DNA of 53,397 nt from Seiridium cupressi (taxonomy: Eukaryota > Ascomycota > Sordariomycetes > Amphisphaeriales > Sporocadaceae), in assembly GCA_036674765.1 (NCBI GenBank), contig JARVKI010000165.1, positions 1 through 53,397 of the forward strand, written 5' to 3'. Positions 11,328-22,165 of this stretch are shown in pieces. The notes beneath the pieces are model-generated. The model did not search any database, was not told the DNA's origin, and saw only the letters and a program-made list of their open reading frames with translations. Made by a program: the position numbers and the translations under genes. Each line of letters starts with the position of its first letter. Position 1 is the first letter of the stretch.

Positions 11328-13248
11328 CTACGAACCCGCCTTCGCTTCTACGCCACAAGCAGAAACCCGACTCTCGTGGAGGGTGAGCCACTCTACCATC
11401 TCGGGATTGTAGCCTTCCTCTGTTTCTCCCAAAGCGATAGTACAGCACACCCATCCCTTAAAATTTACCAGTCCTGGAACTCTCTCGACTATCAAGCCGA
11501 CCCTAGAAAAATGTGCCTTAGGGGTCAGCAACTCATCCGATAGAAGATAACCAGTGCCATTCTGCACCGCCATCTCGAACTCTTTCACACTTTCGGGGGC
11601 TTTGTCTACTGTGTCTTCATTAAGAAAACCAACAGTCCGGGCGACCAAATTTCTGCCAGCCTGCAGTTTCAAAAGAAACTGTCTCTGTCGTGTTCCCACG
11701 ATACGCATAAGTTTGTTAGTGTGCCATTTCCGAGCCGTACTACGCTGGTTCCAGCTTCCGGCTTCAACAATTTTACAATCCACGAGTCCAGGGAACGTGG
11801 CTGGTGCCCACCCAGGATAAGCGGCTCGCGGAGGCCCATGAAACAGAACCAACCGGGTAGCATCACGCTTTTGGCCTCATAGATTCTCCGCATCACATCT
11901 GTGATTGTGTCGCCCATATGCCAGTGGATATTGAGAGTTGGGAACAAGGCTTGCGCGTAGTCAAGACTATCAGTCGCATATCGGTCCCCGCAGGCAAGAG
12001 CGATATCTGGAAGAGACACGCCAAGATTTGTGTGTGTCTCTGAAGGCGCGTGACGATCTTGTAGAGGCTCGGATATTTTCCTCTGCTGGTGACCTTGTAA
12101 TCATCACCCGCCTCTTGCTTCGCCGCCCGTTCGAGTTCACTGGTCATGGTCTCGAATCCAACGAACCCCGCTCTCGTTGCTATCACTGTACTTGTGGCCA
12201 ACTTGATCTCTTGGTACGTCCAAACACGGGTCATCCAACCTAGTGCATTTGAATTCGGAGTTAAATTTGTGGAGAGGTGGCAATGTAGACGGCAATTTAC
12301 TTCGAAGGCAAGTTATAGCGGCAACGTCCAACGGGTCCCCTGAATCTAATCTTAGGACAAGAGCGTCTATGACTATGACTTTTTGAGCCAAACAATAGAT
12401 GTCAGACATGGCGTTGATCAGTTTTGCTTCGATTTCCTCTTCGTCGAGAGAAAGGCTCTGGCTCCCCCCAGGTATTGCGAGACTGTCTGTTCAAATCCAC
12501 CTGATCTTTAGTGGCTCAATGAGATCGAACACTTGGTCAAGGAGACTCCTATCGAGACCCCGATTCTGCTTGTCTGATCCCAAGCCCTGAGACCAGACGT
12601 GCGATAACGCGGCATAGCCTTCCACCAGATTGACACAGAGGGCACCCAAAGCTTTCGCAGACTGTTTCACTTCATCGGTGCTAGGTTTGACCATCTCCCG
12701 GGAATCCGCTGCCTGGTCTGCAGTAATGAAGGATTTGAGATCGTTGCGTACCTCCTCTGGGGTAACCGAAAGTTGATTGAACAAGACATTGAGCTCCTCC
12801 TGCGTCCAGAACGTAACTCATTCTACGAAACAGTGGAAGTGATGGAAGTAGAAAATCCCTTTTGGAGCAAATAAGCCTGTACAAGTCGATGGTTAGGTTG
12901 ACGTCGGGGCGGGGGACGAGCCGCGCGCTCTGTGGAGTGCCTCTCAGAGCGTTGATTATTGCGGACCCAACGCCCATCGTAACTGACCACGCCGCTGGAC
13001 TGCCTTCTCAGAGTCTGTAATTCGGATCCGACGAATCTCTGTCCCAGTCGTTCAACAAGATAATTGCCGACTCGTAGCGGCGGGAATGACGTACGTATTT
13101 GCTTTGGTAGTGTAACGAATGTTCGACACAGAAACCGAAGCAGGACCACGACGGCCGAGGCCCCCTCCACCACCGGGTCCAAAAGCTCAGCGTTCCACAG
13201 CGACCAAGATACGCCCCGCACCACATTCAACGAGCCGTTGAGTGTCAA
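11328..13248 (-). pseudogene. HET-domain (heterokaryon incompatibility) protein, disrupted
   Basis: HET proteins act in fungal allorecognition and trigger cell death on fusion of unlike strains. The minus strand carries the whole family layout broken over several frames. YAALSHVWSQGLGSD (about 12560-12610) is HET motif 1, and SDIYCLAQKVIVIDA follows the motif 2 region. A clean intron (about 12253-12315, GTAAAT...CTAG) joins to WMTRVWTYQEIKLA, motif 3. C-terminal HET-type blocks follow (SLPDIALACGDRYATDSLDYAQ; SWNQRSTARKWHTNK). Lesions seen: an in-frame TGA at 12491-12493 where a Trp is expected (IRWI-stop-TDSLAIPGG), a frame change near 12025 and another near 11840. At least one more frame change lies near the N-terminal part (about 12980-13020). 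The start at 13248 is approximate. Confidence 0.82.
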
Positions 13249-13796
13249 TCGACACCCTTCAGCCCCTTTATCGACTCTCTGGGTAGAGCACCAACAGCCA
13301 TAGAGAGCAAGATTTCATAGGACCAAGTGGTTAAGCAGATAGTACTTCTACGGGAACTATTATTGTCGGCTCCAGTAACTTTTTGATAGGAAGAAGGGCC
13401 TACTGTGTAGAAAGTTTTGTTTGATTTATATATATGTATAATGTAGTGCCCCAGGAGGTCCTAGATCCGATCCTTCCAAGCCGGTAATGAATGTAGAATC
13501 CAGTATAACGAGTACTTAACAAGGTTCACGCAGCGAACAACATCCATTGAGCAATTAGATCACAGACACGTGTGTATACCCGAGCGCTGGTTATATGATG
13601 AAATGTCAGGTTAGGAACCTAGCCTCCCTTATTCAGGGCTTCTCAGCCAACTCCATAGGCTAGTTGCTTATATGCCTCTATCTACCTTCTAATGTTCAAA
13701 CCCCTTGTAATCTTCCTCCATCGTAACACGAATAGGGTAGGACAGCAGGCACGAGGCTCAACGGCCGGACTGATCTATCAAGCTCTTCTGACCGGT
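13249..13796. other. Intergenic region, nothing recognised
   Basis: Between the dead HET gene and the 3' end of the acetyltransferase gene. No coding frame with family resemblance is seen. It probably includes the 3' untranslated region of the acetyltransferase. Confidence 0.5.
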
Positions 13797-14570
13797 CTAC
13801 GGAATCGGCTGATGAGGCTCCCAGATTAACTGAGCTCCTGATACTCCACCTTCAGCCGCGCTCCAGGTTGTAGTCCCCTGATTTACCTGATTTGAAGATA
13901 ACTCCCGGCCATCTTTGACAAGCCAAAATTCAGTCCCCTCCAGTGCCCGAAACCCTATCTTCTTGTAGAATTCCACACCTGCAAATTCCCCGGTAACAAA
14001 CACCGGGACTCCCTTCTTGATGGCTTTGGAAATTCCCCAGCGAACAACAAGGGTAGCGACACCGCGTCCCTGGTAGTGAGGGTGGATCGCCAATCCGTTC
14101 CACCCGATAGGCGACACATCATGGGAATGATTGAGCTCTCCTCTCGCGCGTGCCTTGTTAAAGGCCTCGGACCGTTTCTTGTCTGTAACAAGGGCATTTG
14201 AAGGCCGGCTTGACGCTGGAGTACCGGGACTGTCATGAGTCTCTGGCACCAGCGGCAGCCAGTCTGCCATTGTCGCTGGCTGCGTTTTATCCGTCGAGTC
14301 AGAGCTCGTCTCGTAGTTGATCCAGCTACTAAAACCGACGACCACATCCTCTCCATTTGCTTGGATTATAGCCACTCTAATTAAGACTTGAGGGTCTCGT
14401 ATTGTCGGGTACAACCACCTGCAGTGTAGCGCGTGCATCTCATCTGGGTAATTTCGGATGTGGGGGTATCGATATTTGGAGCCATCGTCTGGACTCAGAA
14501 CCAGCAGTTGCGCTAGCGATTCTACATCGCTGAATCTGGCCTGACGAACGTGTATATCCATTTGTGGCAA
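13797..14570 (-). CDS. GNAT family N-acetyltransferase
   Basis: An intact single-exon gene of 257 residues. GNAT enzymes transfer an acetyl group from acetyl-CoA to an amine; the acceptor here cannot be told. The acetyl-CoA pyrophosphate-binding motif A is clear: GLAIHPHYQGRGVATLVV at about 159-176, with Q167-G170-A172 fitting the Q/R-x-x-G-x-G/A signature. It is followed by the GVEFYKKIGFRALEGTEFW block (motif B) at about 198-216. The N-terminal half matches fungal GNATs with a low-complexity insertion (residues about 88-150, rich in S/T/P/D) between beta strands. No signal peptide is present. The ATG at 14570 starts just ahead of the first conserved strand (IHVRQARFSDVESLAQL). Confidence 0.85.
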   Translation of the reverse strand: MPQMDIHVRQARFSDVESLAQLLVLSPDDGSKYRYPHIRNYPDEMHALHCRWLYPTIRDPQVLIRVAIIQANGEDVVVGFSSWINYETSSDSTDKTQPATMADWLPLVPETHDSPGTPASSRPSNALVTDKKRSEAFNKARARGELNHSHDVSPIGWNGLAIHPHYQGRGVATLVVRWGISKAIKKGVPVFVTGEFAGVEFYKKIGFRALEGTEFWLVKDGRELSSNQVNQGTTTWSAAEGGVSGAQLIWEPHQPIP

Positions 14571-15929
14571 TTAGATCACGTAAGCCCAGCAGTAAGTGGG
14601 AGTGGCTCATCGCGAAACCTTTTGAAATATGGAACGGCTACGATGTGGAAATTCGCAACAGGGCCAGAAACCAAATGGCAGAATGGCAGGCTGGCTGAAT
14701 GATGCGGAGCAGCGCTGGTAATGGAAGCTGGCATAAGCTGCGCCGCTGGGGAGCTTGCGTTAGTGACAATTCCCACTATTGCGTGCTTAAACGGCATGGG
14801 CGATGAAGTCAAGGCAGACTCTACATATTGCTGATTGTAATCAGTGGGTAAGATCAAGAAAGAGCCATTGGGCAAATGAAGAAGGCAGCAGATGTTACAG
14901 TGCGATGAAGCTAACCTTTATTAAGGTGCCGCAGGCTCAAGCCCGCTGAGCAGCGGTTCCATGCCGCGCACCTACATTATATATTGCTTTTAGTACAACG
15001 TATCGTTCCAGCCCACAATGCCACCATTAGCGCTCTGTAACCCAGCCTACCGTAAATCAGAGCCCTCAAATTCCTGCTAATCGCGGTACCGAGACTTAGC
15101 TACTCATAATCGTGGTTTAGATTTCCCTATGGCAGATTTAACTCCTCCCAAGCCAGGAATCTTACGTTTCGTTCAATTGTTTGGCTCCTTGTTCACTGGG
15201 TATCGACCGGGCTTACCAGTTCTAAGTTAAAATCGCCAGGAAGGATGACGTGGGTCTAACAGCCATTCTAGCCTCGGGCCAAGTCAGCTCTTACAACAAC
15301 GGCGTCGCTATCATTACGCGTGTTTGTCCTCCGGAGCGCGCCACCGCTTTCTTCCAGTACACCCCACAGCCAAAATGACTTGATCGCACTTGTCCGTCGG
15401 TCCTGCAACAACTTAAAAAAAGATAATTTAGATAGCGACAAGTGAGGTGGTAACTGCATACGCTACCTCGAGTATTTCCTCGTATAATGGCACCGTTATG
15501 GACATTTCCAGACCGAAGCTGTCGTGGCATGCTTTTGAAATCCAGTGTTTTACCAACCGCCAGCCGCTTAGGACGTAGTTGATTTAGCGCTGTCGCTCAA
15601 ACAGTAGCGCCCGGGCAGGCACCGGCGACGTATATCCGTTAATTGCGCCATGGTGAGGCGGTTCTAGTGAAGATTTCTTGCAAACAGCGCCATCACTTTT
15701 GGCACTCCTTAATTAAACTTACATTTCCTAGGAAAATCGCGAGGTAAAGAAATCTTAAGTATTTAATTAGATCGGTGTGTTATAAAGGGAATTCAATCAC
15801 AAGTTCGAGTAACTTCGACTATACGACATTCTCCCGGTTACCATTGCACAAGGCCTCGTTAGTGAGACGTCCCAAGACAACCCTACCTAGTGAGTTGCAT
15901 CCGAGTGTCCAGGTGACTAAGAAGTTGTC
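14571..15929. other. Intergenic region, no gene supported
   Basis: A 99-codon frame directly upstream of the acetyltransferase (14576-14875, minus) shows no family resemblance and is more likely promoter or leader DNA. The rest has no recognisable coding content. Confidence 0.45.
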
Positions 15930-16472
15930 CTACGCCTCCCGGTCGCATTGGTTCGACCAGCAGTTGCTCCAGTCGATAACGATGAAGTCCATGTCATAGC
16001 TGTAGTACCATCTCTTAAATCCCTGGTCCCACTTGTACTCGGGTTTCTTCCTCACATCCTCGATGGGGAAGGCAAACTTATTACCAAAGTCCTGTCGGTC
16101 GGCAGTGGCCGAGCTCCCAAGCTGCCAGCCGGACAACCAGTGTCCTTTTGTCCTGGTTTTCCACTGTCCGTCTATGGTACCCTGCTTCTTCACAACCTCT
16201 TTCAGATCATCGAATACTTCCTCCTTCCATGGCTTGCAGTTAAAACGTCCGGTGACCCAGCCTATGCATGCCGTCTTTACGTTGTCGGAGTCAGTAAGCT
16301 TCCAGCAATCGACGCACTCTTTGTCAGAGAATGAGCCCTCGGGATCTACTCCCTTTCTGCGAACTATCTCAGTGAAGCCCTCAGGTGCTGGTGGGAGGAT
16401 ATTGGACCTAATAACTATCTGAAACCGTAACATCATTACCACGTAATACAAGTCACTTTGGCGCAACGGCAT
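15930..16472 (-). CDS. Hypothetical Cys- and Trp-containing protein, possibly secreted with an upstream exon
   Basis: I do not recognise a family. The frame gives 180 residues with several cysteines (KECVDCWKL, KTACIGW, RFNCKPW, SNCWSNQC) and many aromatic residues, a composition seen in small fungal secreted proteins. The first about 25 residues (MPLRQSDLYYVVMMLRF) do not form a convincing signal peptide and may be intron. About 380 nt upstream, an ATG at 16854 opens a short hydrophobic, Cys-containing leader (MLGCFCLVVVG...). That leader ends at a canonical GTATGT donor (16739), and an in-phase acceptor exists near 16412. A two-exon secreted protein is therefore possible, but an intron of about 330 nt would be unusually long here. 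Coding status is likely; structure and function are open. Confidence 0.5.
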   Translation of the reverse strand: MPLRQSDLYYVVMMLRFQIVIRSNILPPAPEGFTEIVRRKGVDPEGSFSDKECVDCWKLTDSDNVKTACIGWVTGRFNCKPWKEEVFDDLKEVVKKQGTIDGQWKTRTKGHWLSGWQLGSSATADRQDFGNKFAFPIEDVRKKPEYKWDQGFKRWYYSYDMDFIVIDWSNCWSNQCDREA

Positions 16473-17843
16473 CTACACCTCAACTAGTGCCGTTGCCGAT
16501 ACACTAGGCAACATGGCTGCGCCAAAAAAGGAGGATGATGATAGCTACTATAAACCATTATGAAAAGAGGCCTTATGATTAAAGACTAAAGCTGAGTGAG
16601 AAATGGCGGAGATGGCGACTATATTCCTAAATGGTATAATTATGAATGTAAAAGTATATGATATGGTTGACCTGATTGTTTGTGTGCGATAGAGCCTATG
16701 ATCCTCACAATTAAGGTTCTTGCATGCAGTATAACATACGTCGGTCATAAGTTTTGGGATCAGGAATATTAGTTTCATCTCGAATATTGACGGATTCCAA
16801 AGAGCATGGACACTGATTGATACCAACGACAACCAAACAAAAGCACCCAAGCATCAAAGGAAGCAATAAGTGACGTACTGGGATCGCGAGTAATCATCGC
16901 CAAGGCATAGTCCAAAGAGCTACAGCGACGTCAAACAGTGGAGTCGTCATGACGGAGCTTGATAACTTTGGCACTGGATGAATTATGTATTGGTACTTGC
17001 AGATATCCTCTCGCAGCCTGCTTCATCTTTGAACGCCAATGACGTCCACAGTGAGACTCCTCCAGATTTTCGGATCCAACAGTTTTCATTACGTGAATAT
17101 GTAACCTCTGAGAGAACTGTTGTTCGCTGGAGCCGGGTCTTCAACACCTGTAGTGACCTGCATCAATCGTTAAACATCGGCTCAGGAACCGAGAGGAAGT
17201 CGAGTAGCAGCTGACTGGCGATATGCTGCAATCCAAGGCCATGATCTTATGGCGCAAAGATCAGCCACAACGGGGCAGTCCAAGATCGTCACCTCTCTGG
17301 AGAACTGTGGGACGAAAATCCGGGACTGTGCCGCCATAATATAGGCACTCTAGGAATAGACGGTATGCAAAGTCTTTATGGGGCAAAATAGGAGGCTGAG
17401 CCGCAACTTCTGACGGTGGTTGCATGAATCTGAGGCTAGGCCTCAGCCAGCCGCCTTATCAATAAGAGCACTCATTTGGATCAGCCTGTCAGCACCTCGT
17501 TGACGGGTGTTCTAGGAAACAATGTCTCAACGCTGGTTCATGTTCAGGCAGGACTTAAGGATTTGCAGAAAATCCGAGGAAGTTTCAACACGAACGAAAC
17601 TGGTAAATAAAATTGTGGAGAGACTTTTGCGAAAGTGAAAGTTCAACGTATGCAAAAGGGACTTCAAAGAGGGCCAAATCGGTAAGTGAGGTTCTGGACT
17701 ACGTGTATTAGATAGCAGACAAGTCCCCGTATGTTTCCGATAAGATACATAATAAGTCTGATTGTACAAACGAGATTCATCCCTTGCAATCATTTTTGTT
17801 GTACCCTGAATATGGGTACCTTGCTAATATAGCTAACAGGTAC
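16473..17843. other. Intergenic region with a possible leader exon, otherwise nothing recognised
   Basis: The only notable item is the possible signal-peptide exon at 16740-16854 on the minus strand described with the neighbouring Cys-containing protein. The remainder shows no family resemblance on either strand. Confidence 0.45.
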
Positions 17844-20150
17844 CTATATAACCAAGGAACTCAGAGTCAGTCTGTCCTTTGGACCAGGGCTATTGCCAGT
17901 GGCCAAATCCCCGGGTGCCACTCCCTCTAAACACAAGGCCCACGGCGAAATGGGCGGGGGCAAACCTTTGAGCTCCACAAATATGTCCCAGGCAGTACGG
18001 CCCCCGGTGTCACGCATCTGAGCATCCGCGCCGGCCGTCAACAGCAAGCGGCTCATGTCCTCGGTTATGTTTCGGGATAACTCACCCCGACCTGCTGCCG
18101 CAATCACCATCATGAGCGGTGTCAGCCCTGAGCTCGGCGACACGTAATTGATGTCGGCAGTTGCGCCATGTCGAAGCAGGATTCGGGTGGCAAGCAGTAT
18201 TTCAAGTTCGTGGCCCAGCAATGCCAGGTGTAGAGGCGTCTCTCCTCCTCCGACCCCGGCGGCCGACGAAGTAGTAGCGTCCGACGACCGGCGGGTTCGC
18301 GCTCGCACATCGGCGCCGGCCCGTATCAGCATTGCCAGAGCCCTTGTTTTGGTCATCATTCGTCCTTGCATCTCATCGGCGCGGCTACCCGATGGCTTAT
18401 CTCGCGCTTCGAGCAGCAGGTGAAGTGGCGTGCGCCCAGACTCGCTGTAAGCATTCACATCATTCACCCCGAGGGCCGCCGCCTCGTTGCCACGACTCAA
18501 CAGCACCTGCAGGCGGAAGCAGGGTTCGTCGTGGAACGGGTCCGCCGGTTCGCCTGTAGCGTAGTGCAGCGCGTTCCAGCCTCGTTTGTCGACGGCCTTG
18601 ATGTCGACGCTCCGATGTCGTATGAGAACGTTGATCAGCAATGCAGTCGGGACGGTATGCGCATGCCTGCAAAGAAGCATCAGGGGAGTCCTTCCCTGGG
18701 CGTCCTTTGCGTTAGGGTCGGCGCCCCGATCCACGAGCACGTCGATAAGCGAGGACAGGGGCGACGGCCGGAGCAGCTTAGTCAACCATACGCTACGAAC
18801 ATACCCAGTATTCTGTTGAACTCGGTGGAAGAAGGACCCGCACAGGAGGTGGAGAGTGCTGTTGCCTTCCGAGTCGACACGAGTGGCATCAGCGCCGAGT
18901 TGGATGAGGAGTGGGATGATGTCCAATCCCCTCTGGGCTCGTGAGCCATTCTGGCGCAGACTGTACTGAAGAAGTGTGTGGTCCTGGATTGTCGTGTCGA
19001 TGTTGCCGCCGTATTGGATCAATAGCTTTAGTTTCCGGGGACCATCGGGGTCTGGAGGGCGAGGCCCGGAATCGAGCATAGCAGCGACCAGGTTGGCGAC
19101 GAGCGATTTGTCATAGGCCTGTTCGAATCCACGGATTGGCTTCTCGGCCGTGTAGAAGGGGTCTCTGTACCGAGTATATGGCATGTACTGATCTGCGCCT
19201 CTCTCCAGAAGCAGCTGAACCAAGTCAGCCGAGGATGGCATCATCACGGCCAGGAACAAATTCGGTGTATGGCATGGTTCGCTGTCGTAGAAGGCGTCCA
19301 AGGCCGAATCGAGGCCGCTGTTGGGAGATGCTCCTCGATCCAGGAGCATGGTGGCCATGGTTCTGGCGGTTTCGGCACCGTGATCTCTCGCCCCAAGCCA
19401 TATGGCTTTGTATAGCAGGAATCCTCCACTTGGAAGAGCTTTATTCGCATCTACGCCGGAATGGAGAAGAATGCCAAGAGCATCAACATTGCCTTGTACG
19501 ATGGCGACTTCGGCAGCCGTTGTGCCGTCCTGGGCCACATGGTTTGGATCCACCCCAAACCGGAGAAACGCGGTGACAGCGCTTGGCTCGCACTGGTGGG
19601 AGATGCTGCTTGTCAGAGCCGACACACCAGATGGAGTAGCATCATGATCGAGCCGACCGCCGTGGGCAGCAAGAAGGTGCACCACCTCACCTGTTTTGGC
19701 CAAGTGCATGGGAAGGAGGCCATTTGTCGTGCTGGCGTTGACATCCGCTCCCTTTTGCAACAAATAGTCGATGACAGAGGTATGCCCGTAAAGGGCAGCT
19801 TGGTGGATGGGCGTCAAATCGAGGCCGGCCGCACTTGAAGTCAGACCAGTACCGAAGAATGATGCCATGTCCTCAACCTCGTCGACATGCTTCAAGGTAC
19901 AGACTAGCCCATGCTCTACTGCCCACCGCACCACGTCTTTTCGGGTAATTTGAGTAGCATCCCCAACCGAGCCTGATGTGCCTGCTGTTGATGGCAGCAG
20001 CCTGAGATACAGGATGGGGGAAACACAGTCCCTATGTCGCCGATCTACCAGCAGCCATCGAGCGTGCTCTTTGAAGGATAGGTGTTGGGTCACTTGGAGA
20101 AGCAGCTCAGGAGGAAGGTCGCAGATGTTATGGACGCCGGAGTAGGTCAT
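17844..20150 (-). CDS. F-box and ankyrin-repeat protein
   Basis: An intact 768-residue single-exon gene. Residues about 9-50 (ICDLPPELLLQVTQHLSFKEHARWLLVDRR) form an F-box, which in other proteins binds Skp1 in SCF ubiquitin ligases. From about residue 111 to the end ankyrin repeats follow. Clear units include TPIHQAALYGHTSVIDYLLQ, KADVN-type turns, TLHLLCG, RTPLMLLCRHA, GWNALHYATGE, RTPLHLLLEA, ETPLHLALLGHELEILLATR and GLTPLMMVIAAAG. Ankyrin repeats are protein-binding surfaces and would choose the substrate if the protein works in an SCF complex. Such F-box/ANK genes are numerous and fast-evolving in filamentous ascomycetes, so a specific role cannot be assigned. The ATG chosen begins directly before the F-box. 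Confidence 0.9.
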   Translation of the reverse strand: MTYSGVHNICDLPPELLLQVTQHLSFKEHARWLLVDRRHRDCVSPILYLRLLPSTAGTSGSVGDATQITRKDVVRWAVEHGLVCTLKHVDEVEDMASFFGTGLTSSAAGLDLTPIHQAALYGHTSVIDYLLQKGADVNASTTNGLLPMHLAKTGEVVHLLAAHGGRLDHDATPSGVSALTSSISHQCEPSAVTAFLRFGVDPNHVAQDGTTAAEVAIVQGNVDALGILLHSGVDANKALPSGGFLLYKAIWLGARDHGAETARTMATMLLDRGASPNSGLDSALDAFYDSEPCHTPNLFLAVMMPSSADLVQLLLERGADQYMPYTRYRDPFYTAEKPIRGFEQAYDKSLVANLVAAMLDSGPRPPDPDGPRKLKLLIQYGGNIDTTIQDHTLLQYSLRQNGSRAQRGLDIIPLLIQLGADATRVDSEGNSTLHLLCGSFFHRVQQNTGYVRSVWLTKLLRPSPLSSLIDVLVDRGADPNAKDAQGRTPLMLLCRHAHTVPTALLINVLIRHRSVDIKAVDKRGWNALHYATGEPADPFHDEPCFRLQVLLSRGNEAAALGVNDVNAYSESGRTPLHLLLEARDKPSGSRADEMQGRMMTKTRALAMLIRAGADVRARTRRSSDATTSSAAGVGGGETPLHLALLGHELEILLATRILLRHGATADINYVSPSSGLTPLMMVIAAAGRGELSRNITEDMSRLLLTAGADAQMRDTGGRTAWDIFVELKGLPPPISPWALCLEGVAPGDLATGNSPGPKDRLTLSSLVI

Positions 20151-21361
20151 GTTTAGTTAGTAAAGGTGGAATGTGTAAGGTGGATAGCTGTAGGTAATGA
20201 ACGCCTAATGAGACTGAACTTAATTACTGGCAATGTACGCAGTAAGTCCGCATCCGAGTGGAGACGAAGGTCATGCGACTATGTCGCCGTTCCCAGGCTC
20301 CGGGATCTTACCGCTAAGGTACCTAATTTTAGTAATTCGTCACATCAGCGACTAGCCCTATTTGGACCGCTCTTAGCCACGTACTCGGGCCAGAATGATC
20401 TACACCTCGGAACCTTTATTATAACATAATTTCGCGTACGGCGCGAAGCCCCCGCTTTAAAATAGAGTTTATACGCGCCGCTATATAACTTTAATCGGTA
20501 AGGGCTAGTTAAAATTAGCTAGCTTAGCCTACGTCGGCTGGGGCTTAGGTTTAGGGTCTTAAGGCTAATAGGCGGCGAACCGCAACTTCCATCAGGCTGC
20601 AGCGGGAGGATCTCCGGAGGATCTCCGCTAAGGTAATAGACGTTTGTCGTAATCTGATGGCCTTACCTGGCATAGCCATGCTATTTTCGTGCCTACCACC
20701 TTTGACTTCGTGGGATTGCTTACGGTGATCAACCGGCTCGTGCGACTATGTAATCTTATCAACACTCACGCGAGCACCAAGGATCCGAGTGACGACATTC
20801 CGTGTCGCAGCAATTGGGGGCCGCACACGAAGTGGGCATTGAGCCACTGGCCCACGGGGCTTATAAGCCGTAAGCACCTGGAGGATTTATTTCTCCTTGG
20901 CGCGACCCATCTTACAGCATGACGTCGCGAGCACCAGCACCGTCATGGCGTGCGTACGGCAATTCGGGGTTCTTGAGGATCTCACAGTCGATGATGGCAG
21001 ATTGCTAGAAAGGAAGATATCTGACTTAGACAACTGAGAGGCGGTACATTGCGGAGTGTCTCCATCGTCAGCCAAGACTACTGATCGCCATGTAGGAAGA
21101 TGTAGGAAGAGTATCACGGCCATCAATATGGCTTGAGGTAACGGCCCCATGGAAACGGCGAAATCGAGTGCAACAAGACCTCTATATAACTTCCGTAGTG
21201 CGCCTTCGAAGTAGAACCTGTTTAATTCCAGATTATCAACAACATTTAACAGCTTCAATCAACAACTCAAAACAATATCTTCCACTTGCCACTACTGACA
21301 GCTACTCTAAGCCCATTACGATCAGCAAACACCCACAGCAACTCCACCACACACCTTCAAC
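20151..21361. other. Intergenic region with a small CA/TG-poor patch
   Basis: Positions about 20420-20600 are depleted in CA/TG and rich in TA and CG (for example GCGTACGGCGCGAAG, GCTAGCTTAGCC), like a short RIP-mutated repeat fragment. An imperfect tandem repeat of GGAGGATCTCC lies at about 20608-20630, and TGTAGGAAGA is repeated directly at about 21092-21111. No gene is seen. The right end should contain the promoter of the gene at 21362. Confidence 0.45.
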
Positions 21362-22165
21362 ATGCTTCTGAATGTATGTTTTGCAGGACTCCTTGGCTTG
21401 GCCAGCAGTCCAATGCAGAGCCTGGTGACGGTGAGTACCTACCTGAAGCTGCTATCCTCCAGTCCGGATTGCGACTAACAACTATACCCAACATAAGGCC
21501 CGAGCTGTGGGATACTGGAACCCCACCACGTCAGAGGCTAGAGGCATCATTTCTAGGGGGTTCGACTGGCCAACGCTCAAGATGAAGGATATCTCGGACG
21601 ACGTTAAGGGCGGCAAAACGGAGGTTGTCGACGTCAAGGAAAGCAAAGGAAAGGACGTTCTCAAAGCAGACTCGGTCTTTGTGAATACTAAGGATGAGGC
21701 CGAGCATCAGCTGGACGTGTACAAGGATATTAAGGGAAAGGGGATCTCCATGGATGTGTTGGCTGTCATCGTCGACGATGATGATGATGACAAGGTTGTT
21801 GGCTTTGCCCAGACAGCTTTCGACGGCGAGGATGCGAAGGAGGGTGATTTGGATGCGTGTAAGAGTGTGCTCCAGAAGCTTCACAATGCTGGCTGGCTAC
21901 AGTAAGTTCTTCCCCGATAGCAGGACTCTCAATACGCCCCAGGACAAGGATTACTGACATCATCTCTAGCATGGACCCGCGCCGGAGGAACTACAAGAAG
22001 GTGAATGGCAACTGGATCGTTTTCGACTTCGAGGATTCCAAGAAGACGAGCGATGACAGCGCCTACACAGACGTTGACGCTGATGATGACGAAGACCGCG
22101 AGGAGGCGGACTTTAACAAGCAAAAGTCCGACTTCCAGAGCCCTTTCGGCTTGCGCAAGGACTAA
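21362..22165 (+). CDS. Small predicted secreted acidic protein, unknown function
   Basis: I do not recognise a family. Three exons, 21362-21430, 21498-21901 and 21970-22165, are joined by two textbook fungal introns. The first is 67 nt (GTGAGT, branch GACTAAC, AAG) and the second 68 nt (GTAAGT, branch ACTGAC, TAG). The product is 222 residues. Residues 1-18 or so (MLLNVCFAGLLGLASSP) look like a signal peptide. The rest is hydrophilic and acidic, with a DDDDDD run after a VLAVIV strand, a conserved-looking WIVFDFEDSKK stretch and an Asp/Glu-rich tail. It has a single Cys in the mature part, so it is not a typical Cys-rich effector. Clean splicing with no stops argues for a real gene. Confidence 0.72.

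Noticed and set aside
14576..14875. 99-codon minus-strand frame directly upstream of the GNAT gene
   Set aside because: No family resemblance, no intron or start context, and it lies where the promoter and leader should be.
19100..19140. tRNA-like TTCGAATCC string
   Set aside because: It lies inside the ankyrin-repeat coding sequence and no acceptor or anticodon stem can be drawn around it.
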